A stretch of 64,000 bases of DNA from Lampris incognitus (taxonomy: Eukaryota; Chordata; Actinopteri; Lampriformes; Lampridae), in contig NC_079223.1 in assembly GCF_029633865.1 (NCBI RefSeq), positions 32,676,923-32,740,922 on the forward strand. Direction: 5' to 3'. Within the stretch, counting starts at the first letter, position 1; each line of letters begins with the position of its first letter. The translations under genes were made by a program, and so were the position numbers. The notes beneath the pieces are model-generated. The model saw only the letters and a program-made list of their open reading frames with translations, was not told where the DNA came from and ran no database searches. Shown here piece after piece: positions 10,514 to 23,951 of this stretch.

Positions 10514-10734
10514 GTGTGCAGGGGCATGCATGTGTGTGCATTTATTGTAGCGACAGGAAAGAAAATAATACTGCGGATCTGGAATATTCATCTGAGAGGA
10601 GTTGGACTGAAACTACCAAGAACGAGTCACACAAAATTCTTTCCATTGTTGCCGCAATGAGTGTGTGTGTTGTGTGTGGGGGGTGACTTGCTGAGTCCAA
10701 ACTGACCTGGTTTCCTGTTTTTGTTCACCCACAC

Positions 10735-10738
<4 letters not shown>

Positions 10739-10823
<85 letters not shown>
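10739..10823. repeat. (CA)n microsatellite
   Basis: About 42 CA units without interruption. A shorter (GT)n tract lies at 10484-10512. Confidence 0.97.
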
Positions 10824-10827
<4 letters not shown>

Positions 10828-11450
10828 TGTGTCCAGTTAAACAACCCACTGCCGAGAGAATGGCCAGTCTCATGTGTCTCACCGTATTTCTGACTGAATA
10901 TCGCCATATTGATAAAGGGATGATATTTAGAGGATGTCTACTTGTTCTTCCATGAACATGTTGATAAATGATCATTAGTAATGTGGATATGATGACCAAG
11001 CAGGTAGAGACATTCATTGCTCATTTCAATAAAACAGTGGAATAGGTTCAGAAACTGTCTCCCTTTACTGTAATGCAGCCTTTAAGACCAGGGAATGACA
11101 ACATTTAAGTTCTATCACCATATTAGCAGAACCACAATCCCACAACACATCTAGTCACACCACCATATATACACATTCTAATGATATATAGACCAGCTCT
11201 AGTCCCACTACACTACCAACCCCAGCCATCATGGTCGCTGTTTTTCAGAGAAAAACATCACTTCATCCTTCATCTGGCTGTGTGACTCTGTAGAAACTCA
11301 TTTTGATGCGTTGAGATTTTCTCTTTAATTTCTGTCTGTCTGTCTGTCTGTCTGTAAACAAACACTAAAGGTATTTCTTACTGAGATATGAAACCCCATA
11401 AACACACCTACAATGGAGTCAACTCAACAGCCTCGCAGTGCTATGAAACA

Positions 11451-11454
<4 letters not shown>

Positions 11455-11538
<84 letters not shown>
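11455..11538. repeat. (CA)n microsatellite
   Basis: About 42 uninterrupted CA units. A short (GTCT)n tract precedes it at 11333-11355. Confidence 0.97.
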
Positions 11539-11540
<2 letters not shown>

Positions 11541-11622
11541 TCAAACGATCACACCCAGAAAGATGGAGACAAATTTTTATTAATCTCAGATTTACACTAA
11601 CAAATACTCCATCTTATTCTTC

Positions 11623-11763
<141 letters not shown>

Positions 11764-12267
11764 CATTTCATCTGAGCTGAGAATGATCACACATCTGTGT
11801 TACTGCTATTCTAGCCAGTGTGCTCTGACATCTATATGTAAACTACAGCTACATTACCAGACACACACACACACTTGTTTTGCTATGCTTAAAAAATGAA
11901 TAAGGGAACTGGTTGAAATGGAAATGTGTACATTGGACGCGTTTTGCTTTGCTTTCCACTCCTACCAGTGCCCCTCTCCAGTTAACTGTTTTAATATCAG
12001 TCAGCTTTTGATTGAATCGTGCAGATTAAAGTCTAAAATTGAGATCCAGAAACTTTTACAATCCAACTGTTTTCTCAGAAACTCTGGAAGCAAAAAAAAA
12101 CCCAGATGTGTCAAGCATCAGGATGACCTACCAACAAAAATCAACCAGCTAACAGCATGACAGTTACATTTACACCACAGGGGTCTTAATCACCAGAAGA
12201 CAGTGAACAAGAGAATTATAGCAGATTTACATTGACACATTTCAGTGTAACAGACATCTAATCAATT

Positions 12268-12700
12268 GTTAGGCCTGCCATGCTCTATGGTATAGAAGCA
12301 TTGACAACAACAGAGAGGCTAGAATCTACATTCCAGGTAGCAGAGATGAACATGCTGCACTGGTCCTTGGGAATGACTCGAAAAGACAGGAAGAAGTGAG
12401 AGCTGCGTTCAAGATCAAAGGAATGGATGAGAAGTTGAGAGAGACAAGATTGAGATGGTTTGGACATGTACAGAGAGGAGGCATAGACTATATAGGAAAG
12501 AAGGTATTGGACCTGGAAATACCTTGCAAAAGAAAAAGAGGAAGACCAAGGAAAAGATGGAGAGACCAGATAGAGGAGGACATGAGGAGGGTTGGACTGC
12601 GAAAGAGGAATGCATCAGACAGAAAGCTATAGAGGGCAAAAATCCACTGTGGCAACCCCTAAAGAAACAGAGAACATGCCAAAAGAAGAAGAAGAAGAAG
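12268..12700 (+). mobile_element. RTE-like LINE 3' end
   Basis: 'RPAMLYGIEALTTTE', 'EMNMLHWSLGMTR', then 'LRWFGHVQRGG' and 'KRKRGRPRKRW' are the C-terminus of a non-LTR reverse transcriptase. The copy ends in 'TGTGGCAACCCCTAAAGAAA' and (GAA)n, the tail type also seen at 40755 and 51945. It is 5'-truncated and frameshifted. Confidence 0.85.
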
Positions 12701-12999
12701 ACATATAATCACCATAAGAATATAAAATGGAAGGAGGACACTGACAATAATGGTGCTTAAGTCAATGGGGGGATAATAGTAACAGCACACAACAGTCATA
12801 TTAGTTGATTGGTATTAGTTGGATAGTGCCAATAGAAACCATATGAGGATGAATTGGCCTGGTGCAACTGACCAGTGACTACCATCTCAACTGGTTGGCT
12901 CAGCATGTTTGAAGATTTTTAATTATTCATCAGAATCGAGTTTCTATAAGTTTCTACCAGAGGTTCCTAAAGTTTGTCACGCCTTGTTTAGGGACACTT

Positions 13000-13047
13000 C
13001 CAAGTACTAACCAGGTGCAGGCCTGGTTAATACTTGGATGGGAGACC
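13000..13047 (+). repeat. 5S rRNA-derived hairpin
   Basis: 13022-13047 matches the internal control region of vertebrate 5S rRNA ('CCTGGTTAATACTTGGATGG' onward). Immediately upstream, 13000-13015 is the reverse complement of its first 16 bases (one mismatch), with a 6-base loop. It is too short to be a 5S gene. Confidence 0.7.
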
Positions 13048-13377
13048 CATAAGCTATCAAGTATTTTGTGCAGTAAAATAAGCGATGAATTCTCATTATC
13101 GGTCAAAAAGACAGATAATTTACAAAATAAAGAAAAAACTGTTCATCAGCCACACTTTGTATCATAAAGTATAATTACAAAACAGAATTAAATGTTTTCT
13201 ATACCGTGGATTCCCAAATTTGTTTTATGTCTTCTTTGCCTCCTTCATCAACGTGTTTTTTTTTTCTCTTGCCAGGCAGAGTTTCCACTGTCACTTCGGT
13301 TGTTCCACACTCTCCCATTTCCACTACTGGGGATAGCTACCAAATCCTACTGGGGAAAACAAAAGCACTATCTTTTC

Positions 13378-13761
13378 GTCCGCGGTGGCGTAGCGGTCTA
13401 AGCATCGGCTTTGTGTCAATGCAGTTGCCCACTGGGGACTGGGGTTCGCGCCCGGGTCTCGTCAGATCCGACTATGGCCGGACTCGATGAAGCAGCGATC
13501 ATTGGCAACGCTGTCTTCGGGAGGGGGGCGGAGTCGGCTTGTGTTCGTCACGTGAATGCGTCTCTGTGTGTGTCGGAAAAAGCAGTGGTTCGGCCTGGAT
13601 TCGCCTTGTCACGAAAGTGGGGAGGCGTCTCCTTCGAGACTGCCGGCCAGAGAGATGCAGTTGGAGAACGCATGCAGTACGAGGGTGGGTGTCTGAATTA
13701 AAATAGAGATCGATTGGCGACTAAATTGGGAGAAAAAAGGGAAAAATCAAAAATAAATTTA
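13378..13761 (+). mobile_element. tRNA-derived SINE (family C)
   Basis: Starts with 'GTGGCGTAGCGGTCTAAGC' (A box) and a B-box-like 'GGGGTTCGCGCCC', and continues to 'ATTGGCGACTAAATTGGGAG' and an A-rich end. Flanked by a near-identical duplication around AAAGCACTATCTTTT (13361-13377, 13764-13780, two differences). A truncated relative is at 41822-41990. Confidence 0.8.
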
Positions 13762-15443
13762 GAAAAAGTGCTATCTTTTTCCTATTTTGTTGGCACGACG
13801 GTTGATGCACTTCCTTTGTGCCGTAAATCGAGCCTTCATTTTCCTGCGAGATCGTACCCGGTGGCAGACAGAATTGCATAGTGAAAGCAAGTGAAAGCGA
13901 GGATTATAGGGAACCAATATAAATGCTGATGGTGTCATTATTCTCTAGCCTTTATATTGTGCAATCAACATTTACTTCAGGCTGTGACGTCTTATATCAG
14001 CTTCTGTGAGACAGCTATGTACCATCAAGCACCAGGGATAGTTAAAATAATGACAAACCCTGGTTTACAGCTAAACTCTTACAGCTTAGGTTGGAAAAGG
14101 AGGAAGCGTTTAGGGGTGGGGACAAGGTCCGATTTAAAGAGCCTAAATACAGGTTTAGCAAGGCAGTGAGAGATGCAAAATGACTGTACTCTGAGATAAT
14201 TCAGCAGCAGTTCTCAGAAAACAACTCGGTCTCTGTCTGGAAGGGCCTCAGATAGATCACCAACTACAAACCGAAAGCCCCCCCCCCTCCACAAATGACT
14301 TGCACCTGGCTAACAATCTGAATGAGCTTTACTGCCAATCTGAAAGAGTCAATTGAATAGTCCAGACACCATGTCACTCATGTCTCCTGACCACCAGGTC
14401 CTCCTCCCCCCCTCAGCAGAGGGCCCAGGCCTCTCCACAACTGCCCACCTTAGAGGCCCCCTCCTACCACAAAGACAACTCTCTCCATCCTGGAGAGGTA
14501 TGTTAAAAGGCTGTTCAAGAGACAGATCCCCAAAAAAAGCTGCTGGACAAGACTCTGTCTCTCTCTCCACCCTGAAGCACTTTGCTGATCAGCTGTCTCT
14601 GGTGTTCACAGACATTTTGAACATCTCACTGGAGACATGCCACGTACCAGCCTGCTTCAAGACCTCTACCATCATCCCCATCCCCAAAAAAACAAAGCCC
14701 ACAGGACTCAGTGACTACAGATCCATCGTCCTGACCTCTGTGGTAATGAAGTCTTTGAGTGCCTTGTTCTGTCCCACCTTAAAACTGTCACTGACCCACA
14801 CCTGGACTCCCTGCAGTTCACCTACAGAACCAACAGGTCTGTGGACGATGCAGTAAACATGGGCTCCACTTCATTCTCCAGCACCTGGACTCTGCAGGAC
14901 CCTACACCAGGAATATGTTTGTGGATTTCACCTCCTCCTTCAACACCAGCATCTCGAATCTGCTGCAGGACAAGCTCTCACAGCTGCACGTGCCTGTCTC
15001 CACCTACAGGTGGATCACCAACTTCCTATCTGACAGGAAATAGCATATGAAGCTGATGAAACATATCTCTGACTCCCAGACCATCAGCACCGGTCCCCCT
15101 CAAGGCTACTCTTCTCCCTGTATACAAACAGTCACCAGTCAGTCAAGCTCCTGAAGTTTGCTGGTGACACCACCCTTATTGGGCTCATCTCTGGTGGGAG
15201 ATTGACCACCTGGTGTCCTGGTGTGGCCAAAACAACTAGGAGCTCAATACTGTAAGGACAGTTGAGATAATTGTGGACTTCAAAAAGTACCCTGCCCCAT
15301 CTCCAGTTGACACAGTGGAAACCCTACGCTTCCTGGGCACCATAACCACCCAGGAACTTAAGTGGGAGCTGAACACTGAACATCAGCTCCCTCACCAAGA
15401 AGGCACAGCAGAGGATGTACTAGACTAATGCCATGCACTTCTT

Positions 15444-16080
15444 ACTGGTTTACCCCAAAAAAGTATCGATAGGCTGCAACTAATACAGAACGCGGCAGCA
15501 AGGGTCTTAACAAAAACCAGGATCACATTACTCCAATTTTAGCATCTTTGCACTGGCTTCCTGTAGCATTGAGGATTGATTTTTAAATTATTTTACTTGT
15601 GTTTAAAGCTCTACATGGTTTAGCACCCTCATACCTATCTGACTGCTTATCTGATTATGCTCCGAGCCGCTCTCTTAGATCCTCTGGTGCTGGCCTGCTT
15701 AATGTCCCTAGAATGAACTACAAAAAGTATGGCAAAGCAGCGTTTTGTTTTTATGCACCGATGGCTTGGAATAGACTCCCCAATCAAATAAGACAAGCAA
15801 CGTCCATAGATAGTTTTAAGAATCAGCTCAAGACCCATTTTTATGCTCTTGCTTTTAATTAATTCCACTTTATATTTCTTTTTATTCTTATTTTTTATCT
15901 TGTACTGTGGTTTTATTTTTTGCCTTTTTTATGCTTTTTTTATTGTTTTTAACTTATTTTATCTGTATTGTTGAGTTTAATTGTTTCCCCTGTTTTTAAT
16001 GTAAAGCACATTGAGCTGCATTTTATGTATGAAAGGTGCTATATAAATAAAGTTTATTATTATTATTATTGTTATTATTA
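15444..16080 (+). mobile_element. L2-like LINE 3' fragment nested in Rex1-like LINE
   Basis: Encodes the RT C-terminus ('NAAARVL'-like start, then 'FKALHGLAPSYLSD' and 'AWNRLPNQIRQA') and ends 'GGTGCTATATAAATAAAG' plus (TTA)n. The Rex1-like frame resumes right after it. The bases ACTTC occur at both junctions, a possible short target duplication. Confidence 0.85.
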
Positions 16081-16660
16081 CTTCCTGCCACAGCTGAGAA
16101 AGCTCAAACTGCCAAAGCCAATGATGGTGCACTTTTACACTGCCATCATTGAGTCCACCTCACCTTCTCCATTACTATCCGGTATGCTGCTGCCACTGCT
16201 GCCACTGCCAAGGGTAGTGGAAAAAGACAAGGACAAGGACAAAATACACTGGGCAAGGGCAGACTGCAGTACATCATTCACTCTGCTGAGAGGGTGATTG
16301 GCTGCAATCTCCCGTCCTGCAGGACCTGTATGTCTCCAGGACACTGAGGCAAGCAGGAAAGATCATGGTCCACCCTTCCCACCCAGGTCATGGTCTCTTC
16401 AAAACACTCCCCTCTGTCAAGAGGCTAAGGTCTATAAAAACCAGAACATCGCGCCACAAGAACAGATTCTTCCCTACAGCAGTAGGCCTTTCTAACAAAT
16501 CCCCAGATATCCACAGATCCTGATATTACCATCCCCTTTTATCTCCCATACTGTGCTCTCTGTATATGGACACCCTCCATAAAAGCTGCACTACCTTGTA
16601 AATAACTCTTATTCTGTAATGAATTAGGGGCTGCCACGTGGTCTCATGTTCAACTGAACC

Positions 16661-17690
16661 ATTACATTACATTAAATTACATTACAGTCATTTACCCTAC
16701 GCTTTTATCCAAAGCAACTTACAATAAGTGCATTTAACATAGGAAATCAGGAGAACTACTTGTCATCAGAGGTCATAAGTGCATCTTCTCTCTAAACAAG
16801 CATCTAAGAGCAAAACCAGTGCTAAAGTAAAAGTGCAAGAAAGCGATTTTTTTTTCTATGAGTGAATACAATAAGTGCTAAGAGCAAGTAACAGGGTAGT
16901 AGTTCTTGAAGAGGTGAGTGGTCAACCTGCGCCGAAAGATGGGCAGCGACTCCGCTGTCCTGACATCAGTGGGGAGTTCACTCCACCACTGTGGGGCCAG
17001 GACAGAAAAGAGCCGTGACCGGGTCGATCGGCAGCAAGGGCCTCTGAGCGACGGGGCAACCAGGCGTCCCGAGGCAGCAGAGCAAAGTGGTCAGGCAGGG
17101 GTGTAGGGCTTGACCATGGCCTGGAGATAAGAAGGAGCTTTTCCTTTCACTGCGCTGTAGCAGGGGCGGATCTACAGGGTGGCAAGGGGTGGCAGCTGCC
17201 ACCTCTGGGACACAGTCTTGCCACCCCTGTTGCCACCCCATTTATAAATCAGATAATATGTTTTTAAAGTACATTTTATGTACATGCATGGTGAAGGTCA
17301 ATGAGACCCGCGCCAAACTCATCTCAAACAGAAGTTGCTGATTTAGAATCCCCCTCCCCCTCACAGGCGCGGATCTACAGGGTGGAAAGGGGTGGCAGCT
17401 GCCACCTCTGGGACACAGTCTTGCCACCCCTTTGCCACCCAGGAAAAAATCTCTAGATCAACCACTGCCCTGTAGGCTAGCGCCTGAGTCTTAAACTGGA
17501 TGTGAGCGGCTACTGGGAGCCAGTGTAGGGACATGAGAAGGGGAGTTGTATGGGAGAATTTAGGGCAGTTGAACATCAGACGAGCTGCAGCTTTCTGAAC
17601 AAGCTCCAGAGGTCTGATGGCCGATGCCGGGGCACCAGCAAGGAGGGAGTTGCCGTAGTCCAGCTGGGAGATGACCAGTGTTGATTGTAC
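16661..17690 (-). mobile_element. L2-like LINE 3' fragment, antisense, nested
   Basis: On the minus strand it encodes 'LDYGNSLLAGAPASAIRPL', 'QKAAARLMFNCPKFSH' and 'LHWLPVAAHIQFK', then a 3' UTR ending with TGTAA-type repeats at 16661. It splits the 3' UTR of the Rex1-like LINE: the sequence before it (to 16660) and after it (from about 17691) align with the uninterrupted copy at 36700-36760. Confidence 0.82.
17161..17467. mobile_element. Non-autonomous hAT-like element
   Basis: Ends CAGGGGCGGATCTA and, inverted, CAGTGGTTGATCTA. Flanking 8-mers CGCTGTAG (17153-17160) and CCCTGTAG (17468-17475) differ at one base. About 75 terminal bases are repeated inside in direct orientation (17163-17235 and 17370-17443). 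It interrupts a coding part of the antisense L2-like LINE. Confidence 0.78.
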
Positions 17691-17857
17691 CTTATTGCAC
17701 CTTACTTTTTTATTTTATTTTATCTTGTATATTTTATCTATTCTTTTTAACTTTTAACTTTACTATTTACTGTTAGTTTTCCCTCTTGCACCAGCAAAAT
17801 GTCCTTGTATGTTCTTGCACTTGGCAAAAAATATGACTCTGATTCTGATTCTGATAA

Positions 17858-18586
17858 GTTAAAACAATACAGTTGCCTACTGCCACTTTAATTATGTTTG
17901 AGAACACAGTTAAATCATTGCAGCGTTCACACTAACCCAAAAGCATTTTTGAGACAACATAGTTGTATTTTCTTCTCTGTCTCCAAACAAAATGTGTTTA
18001 TTGTGACGTCCCGCAACCCACACGTAAGTCACAACCCACAGTTTATACCCAGTGGTTTAAACAGTAATACATATGTGATACAAAAGCAACCATATAAAAA
18101 ACAGTATTATATTGCATCGTTTCTAAAGTGAGTTTTACAAGTGTTAGAAAATGTTTAGGCTTCACATTATAGCCAAACATCCGTCCGTCCAGTCCATCCA
18201 TGTCTAAATCCAGTTCAGAGCCACATGGTACTACACATGCAGTATTCTGGTACACATCTCTTCCTTTTCCATTCCTCATTTGTATTTCATGTCTGATGAA
18301 GGTGTGGATGACTGAAATGTATCATGCTTTCTAAAACTAAACTATATTTTTATATGTTTTTATATATGGACACAGTATTGCGCTTCATCTTTTATGGATG
18401 TTTACACTTATCTAAGCAACACCTTTAGTCTGGTTCTTTGACCATGAATCCACCGACCATTTCAAATTCACTCATCTATGAAATTCCCATTAAAAACATT
18501 ACAAGCATTGAATCATGATGTTAAAATTCAAAATGAGCCATGTGGGTGATCGATTTATGGCTTACAAAGCTGAAGAGTGGGAGCTT

Positions 18587-18587
<1 letters not shown>
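17858..18587. other. No recognised feature
   Basis: AT-rich sequence with no exon-like or repeat signal that I can name. Confidence 0.4.
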
Positions 18588-18630
<43 letters not shown>

Positions 18631-18662
18631 TGAGAGAGAGAGAGAGAGAGAGCGAGAGCGAG

Positions 18663-18693
<31 letters not shown>
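18588..18693. repeat. Compound (TG)n(AG)n microsatellite
   Basis: (TG)n switches to (GA)n with a few GC interruptions. Similar short compound arrays occur at 19155-19240 (GT, TA, GA). Confidence 0.95.
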
Positions 18694-18697
<4 letters not shown>

Positions 18698-20179
18698 CTT
18701 GGCAGTGAAATGTGGCACCCTCCATTTCCTGTTAGTCACCAGACAGTCATGTAATGTGATGTAAGAGACACTGAACGCTCTGTTGTCGTACTGTCAGCAG
18801 ATTTACCCAACACGACCTGAAGACATCACTGGTTTCACCCTAATTATCCGGAGTAACGTCAAGACCTAAACCCAACATGTCTCTTGACGGTCCTGACACA
18901 CGACCAGTTTGTTTTCTTTGTTGTTTTGTCAATTCATCTCATTCATTCTGATGACACAACATAGGTCACAGAGAACCATCAGACCACCCACCAGAAACAT
19001 GACGACTTGGGACAGTCTGACATGAACAAACAAGATGCACAGAAAAAAAGGTAGAGAGAGAGATGGGGGGGGGGGTCACACATCGCTACTGTTTAACTGT
19101 TTGATGGAAACTTCCAATCAGAAAAGAGGAAAACAGAGCTTGAACTCTGTATGTGTATGTGTGTGTGTGATATGTATATATATATATATATATATGAGAG
19201 AGACAGACAGAGAGCGAGAGAGCGAGAGAGAGCGAGCAGTAGACAGAGAAACAGATGTGTGTTGTGTGTAATGTGACTGTTGACTCTTTCATTTACCGTT
19301 AGTTAAGCTGTCCTGTACAAAGCCATAAGAGTATTGCAGTTTGGGCAGAGGTTCGTAGATGAACTGCTTTAAAGCAACATGTCTGCCAAACAGGAAAACC
19401 AACAAGTTCAGGTGAACTTGCAAAAGGTGGATGAAACTTAAAACCAAGTGAAGGGTGGAGGATTGTCTGTCCATCATGTGGTTAATTCAAGATCATCTTT
19501 TGCATATTGTCCCTCCTATGAGTGTGGAGCTGCAGCCACCTTAGAGACTGCAGTGAGCATGCCGTCCATCCTACATGGAGGGAACTTACACAGGCAAAGG
19601 CAGGAAACTCATTTGGATTTCTTTTCTTTCTTTTACTTTTTTTCTTTTTTCTTTCTTTCTTTCTTTCTTTTTTTTTGCAGAAAAATCTGACAGCCCATTT
19701 TATTTTCCTGGAAACGCGCTGTGGGTCCCGGAGCCAAACTTCAAACTGACAAGTTCTTTTTTTTCCATATGTTTTACTTGAATACCAGTCGCATGCCAGT
19801 GACTTCTGCTATCCAGGCCTCCGTTTTTCCACCAAACCAGCCAGCAGAGTTCAACCAAACGCTGCCTTTCACCTTGTCTGCCAAATAAACCTGCATGCTA
19901 AGAAAGGAAAGCGTTTTGCTGTTGTGGTCCCTGGATTTAAAAAAACCTTCATCATGTCAACCACTGATTTCATCTTTAGAGCACCTCTTACTTTTATTTA
20001 TTACGTCTTCATCCGTTGACCTATCACGGTTCTAATTTAATCATCTTGCTGTGATTCAAGTCATTTTAATTTATCATTCTTCCATAACTCGTTTTACATA
20101 TGTTCTCTTTATCGTTTTTGCCTGCATACTTTCCCTTCCTCCCAAACCTGGAAGCTAAGCTCTGGCGGTCAGGACGGGT

Positions 20180-20312
20180 TGGACCACTGCTCCACTCTGG
20201 ACCTCCACTCTGGACCTGTCTGTGCCTCAAGTTTGGACCTGTCTGGGCCTCCACTCTGGACCTCCACTCTACCTATCTGTACCTCCACTCTGGACCACCA
20301 CTCTGGACCAGT
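20180..20312. repeat. Short minisatellite (CTCCACTCTGGAC units)
   Basis: Several degenerate 12-13-bp units ('CTCCACTCTGGAC', 'GGACCTGTCTG') are arranged in tandem. They lie just inside the putative intron of the minus-strand exon at 20337-20400. Confidence 0.75.
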
Positions 20313-20336
20313 GTCGCTGGTGGACTGGGCTCTTAC

Positions 20337-20400
20337 CTGCCAGCAGCGCGGCGGGAAGCAGGACGCAGTGCAGCAGCACGAGCGCCACCTGCAGGTCCAT
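20337..20400 (-). CDS. First coding exon of an unidentified secreted or membrane protein
   Basis: On the minus strand an ATG at 20400-20398 opens 21 codons, 'MDLQVALVLLHCVLLPAALL' then A, with a hydrophobic core and small residues at the end, as in a cleavable signal peptide. The exon stops in phase 1 at a consensus donor CAG|GTAAGAG (20336-20331). Upstream sequence (20400-20900) is comparatively GC-rich, as expected near a promoter. The next exon would lie at lower coordinates, but I find none in the repeat-filled 8-20 kb region, so intron 1 may leave the window. The family cannot be named from 21 residues. It could also be a chance ORF with a good donor. Confidence 0.5.
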
Positions 20401-21712
<1,312 letters not shown>

Positions 21713-21874
21713 TTAAAAAATACCTTTATTCAGATTACATTACAGTCCAACCGCTGATATTCAGACATACTCACCTCTTTATAATCCAGCTCATACAAAG
21801 AAAACAGTCAGGGGAAAAAGACAATCGAGTAGTCTAAACAAGCATTTGTAACGACAAACAGAATTTCAAACTTA

Positions 21875-22150
21875 AATAGCCCAACATAACAAACACAAAA
21901 TTCGTCTCAGGGGGGGTTGCGGCAACACAACATCCTGTCCTTAGAGCCTCGCATCGGACGAGGAATAACTCCCTAAAAAACCCCTTTAACAGGGAGAAAA
22001 ATAGGAAGAAACCTCAAACCAACAGAGGACGGATCTCTCTCCCCACACTCCCAAGACGGACCACGTGCAATGGATGTTGTGTTTACACAATTTACATAAC
22101 AAAATAAATAAAACAAAGCCAATGATACAGCCAGGACTTTCCCTTGTTAC
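21875..22150 (-). mobile_element. Repeat 3' region (GAGGTTTCTTCC type), antisense
   Basis: On the minus strand it contains 'GAGGTTTCTTCCTATTTTTC', 'CCCTGTTAAAGGGG' and 'GATGCGAGG'. A forward copy at 29240-29512 has the same order and ends 'ATTGGGCTATATAATTAG'. It is a common fish retroelement 3' end; the family is uncertain. Confidence 0.65.
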
Positions 22151-22622
22151 ACAAATTAGAAAAAAATAAAAGAAAACCAGATCTTCATCAACTACCGCTA
22201 AGCACAATACTACCCCAAGTAATGGGGGGGGGGGGTCATTCCCGTGTGGATGCTCTGCTCCCGTCGCAGGCCCCTCATCATCTTCAGCTCCTCTTCAGAC
22301 AGTTTTTTAATCCGTTACTTTAAAAAGTCTCTTTTGCGGCATGTAGACCTCGTGTTGAGCAGCTGAGCTACTGCCTCGGTGTAGTCAAGTCTCGATCCTG
22401 CTGCAGCCACTATGCACTGTAGGGTGATGTTCCTGGTGGAAACCAGTTTCTGGGGAAGTCCTGGAGAGAGCACCAATGGTAGACATCCAGCCTGGCTCCA
22501 TCAGTGGCTCCTCCAGCAGCAGTAAGAGGGAGATCACCCAGTGCAACACACTCATCATGACCTAATTTACTGAGCCTTTAACCTTTAACAACCCTTTTCT
22601 TTTATTGGCCTTATGCAACTTT

Positions 22623-23470
22623 CTAAGAGCTGTTATGCGTTTTCTCATCCAACAAATCGAACCCAACTAATTTCTGCACAGTCAACACGCTTTCAATAAA
22701 GTTTTCACTATCTGGAAAATACTTAGATACCTTCACAGATTTTCCAAAGGTGTCATCTAGAAAACCTTTCATTTCCTCAAGTGAATACCGATCTCCAATT
22801 TGTGACTGTGAGTCTGTAACAGAGATAGTCAGAGTCAGTGTCCTACCCCAGCAATACTCTCCATAACGCAAGACTCACCCTTTCTCCCCTTTGCACCACC
22901 AGCCTGACTATGGTCAGGTCCAGCTGCTGGCCCTTTTCCGCTGCTTTACCCTGGTGCCGGTTTCTCCTCTACTTTCCTTTCGTCTGTTTTGACACTCGGG
23001 ACAGCCGAGCTGTAATCAGTTACATCCTTACTCGCCGTTTCCCTTCCTGATTATCTGCCTGCCCGCTGTATCCCTCTCCTGCCTCGGGCTCAGTCGGCAG
23101 GGCGCCATCCCCCCGCGGAGCAGCGGCGTCCGATGGCTCCTCAGCCAGCGGAGCACCGATGTTAGTGTGCCCCTCGGCCGGTCCGGCCCCCGGTTCAGGC
23201 CGCCCCTCGGCCGGCCTATGAGGGCAAGCGTTCCGCTTGCGCCCCACATCCCCACACTCAAAACATGTAATGCCTCCTGTGCTGGCGTACACCATATAAT
23301 GTCTCTCCCCATGTTTCACTCTGAAGGAAACCCCCAGCGTATGTGACGGACAATTCAGATGCATAAAAACCTAGTCTCCGGAGGGATTGGACATGTTTAA
23401 CTTTATCGTCCGTACAGCCCAACCCCAAAGTTCCCGAAACGCCGAAGCTCCCGCTCCAACGCCTCATTGG
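22623..23470 (-). pseudogene. L1/Tx1-like LINE ORF1 fragment
   Basis: The minus strand gives a segment with 'FRVKHGERHYMVYAS' and a zinc-knuckle remnant 'CFECGDVGRKRNACP', in which the expected histidine is lysine, followed by a Pro/Glu-rich linker. A second segment (22623-22871) has 'SLEEMKGFLDDTFGKSVKV' and 'YFPDSENFIESV'. Both fit the nucleic-acid-binding first ORF of L1/Tx1-type LINEs of fish. Frames are broken between the two segments. Confidence 0.65.
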
Positions 23471-23489
23471 GAATGAATGGGGGAACAGT

Positions 23490-23662
23490 GGGCTACCCCC
23501 TGCACTGCAAAAGTTCTATGTTGGCCAGCTGCACCAAGGCCATCCCGGCATCGACGCCACCAAACGCAGAGCTCGGGAGACAATGTACTGGCCCTCAGTG
23601 TACACAGACATTGAGAGGGAAGTGTCTCGCTGTGCGGCCTGCAATGCTCTCTCTGTACCTTA
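23490..23662 (+). pseudogene. Gypsy-type integrase zinc-binding fragment
   Basis: One frame reads 'LHQGHPGIDATKRRARETM' and ends 'RCAACNAL', an HHCC zinc-binding domain of an LTR-retrotransposon integrase. No catalytic core follows. It is an isolated remnant. Confidence 0.65.
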
Positions 23663-23778
23663 TTAGTTACACATGTCATCTCATCTTTTTCTAGCGGGTG
23701 AGTTTGTCAGGTTCCTGTTATATGCTGTTGTGTTCAGGGATCTGTGCCATTCAAGTTGTAACCTGAGTGAGAGAATAT

Positions 23779-23951
<173 letters not shown>

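Larger units (their letters stand above)
14040..17857 (+). mobile_element. Rex1-like LINE containing nested insertions
   Basis: Conserved pieces run in order: 'NPGLQLNSYSL' (pre-RT), 'FADQLSLVFTDILN', '[15 protein letters not shown]', a 'DYRSIVLTSVVMKS' block, 'TGPPQG'-like sequence near 15090, 'LPQLRKLKLPKPMM' (16085-16130) and a 3' UTR ending in (TCTGAT)n at 17830-17857. The 3' UTR is split by other elements but matches, piece by piece, the minus-strand copy at 36506-38704. Many stops make it dead. Confidence 0.85.
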
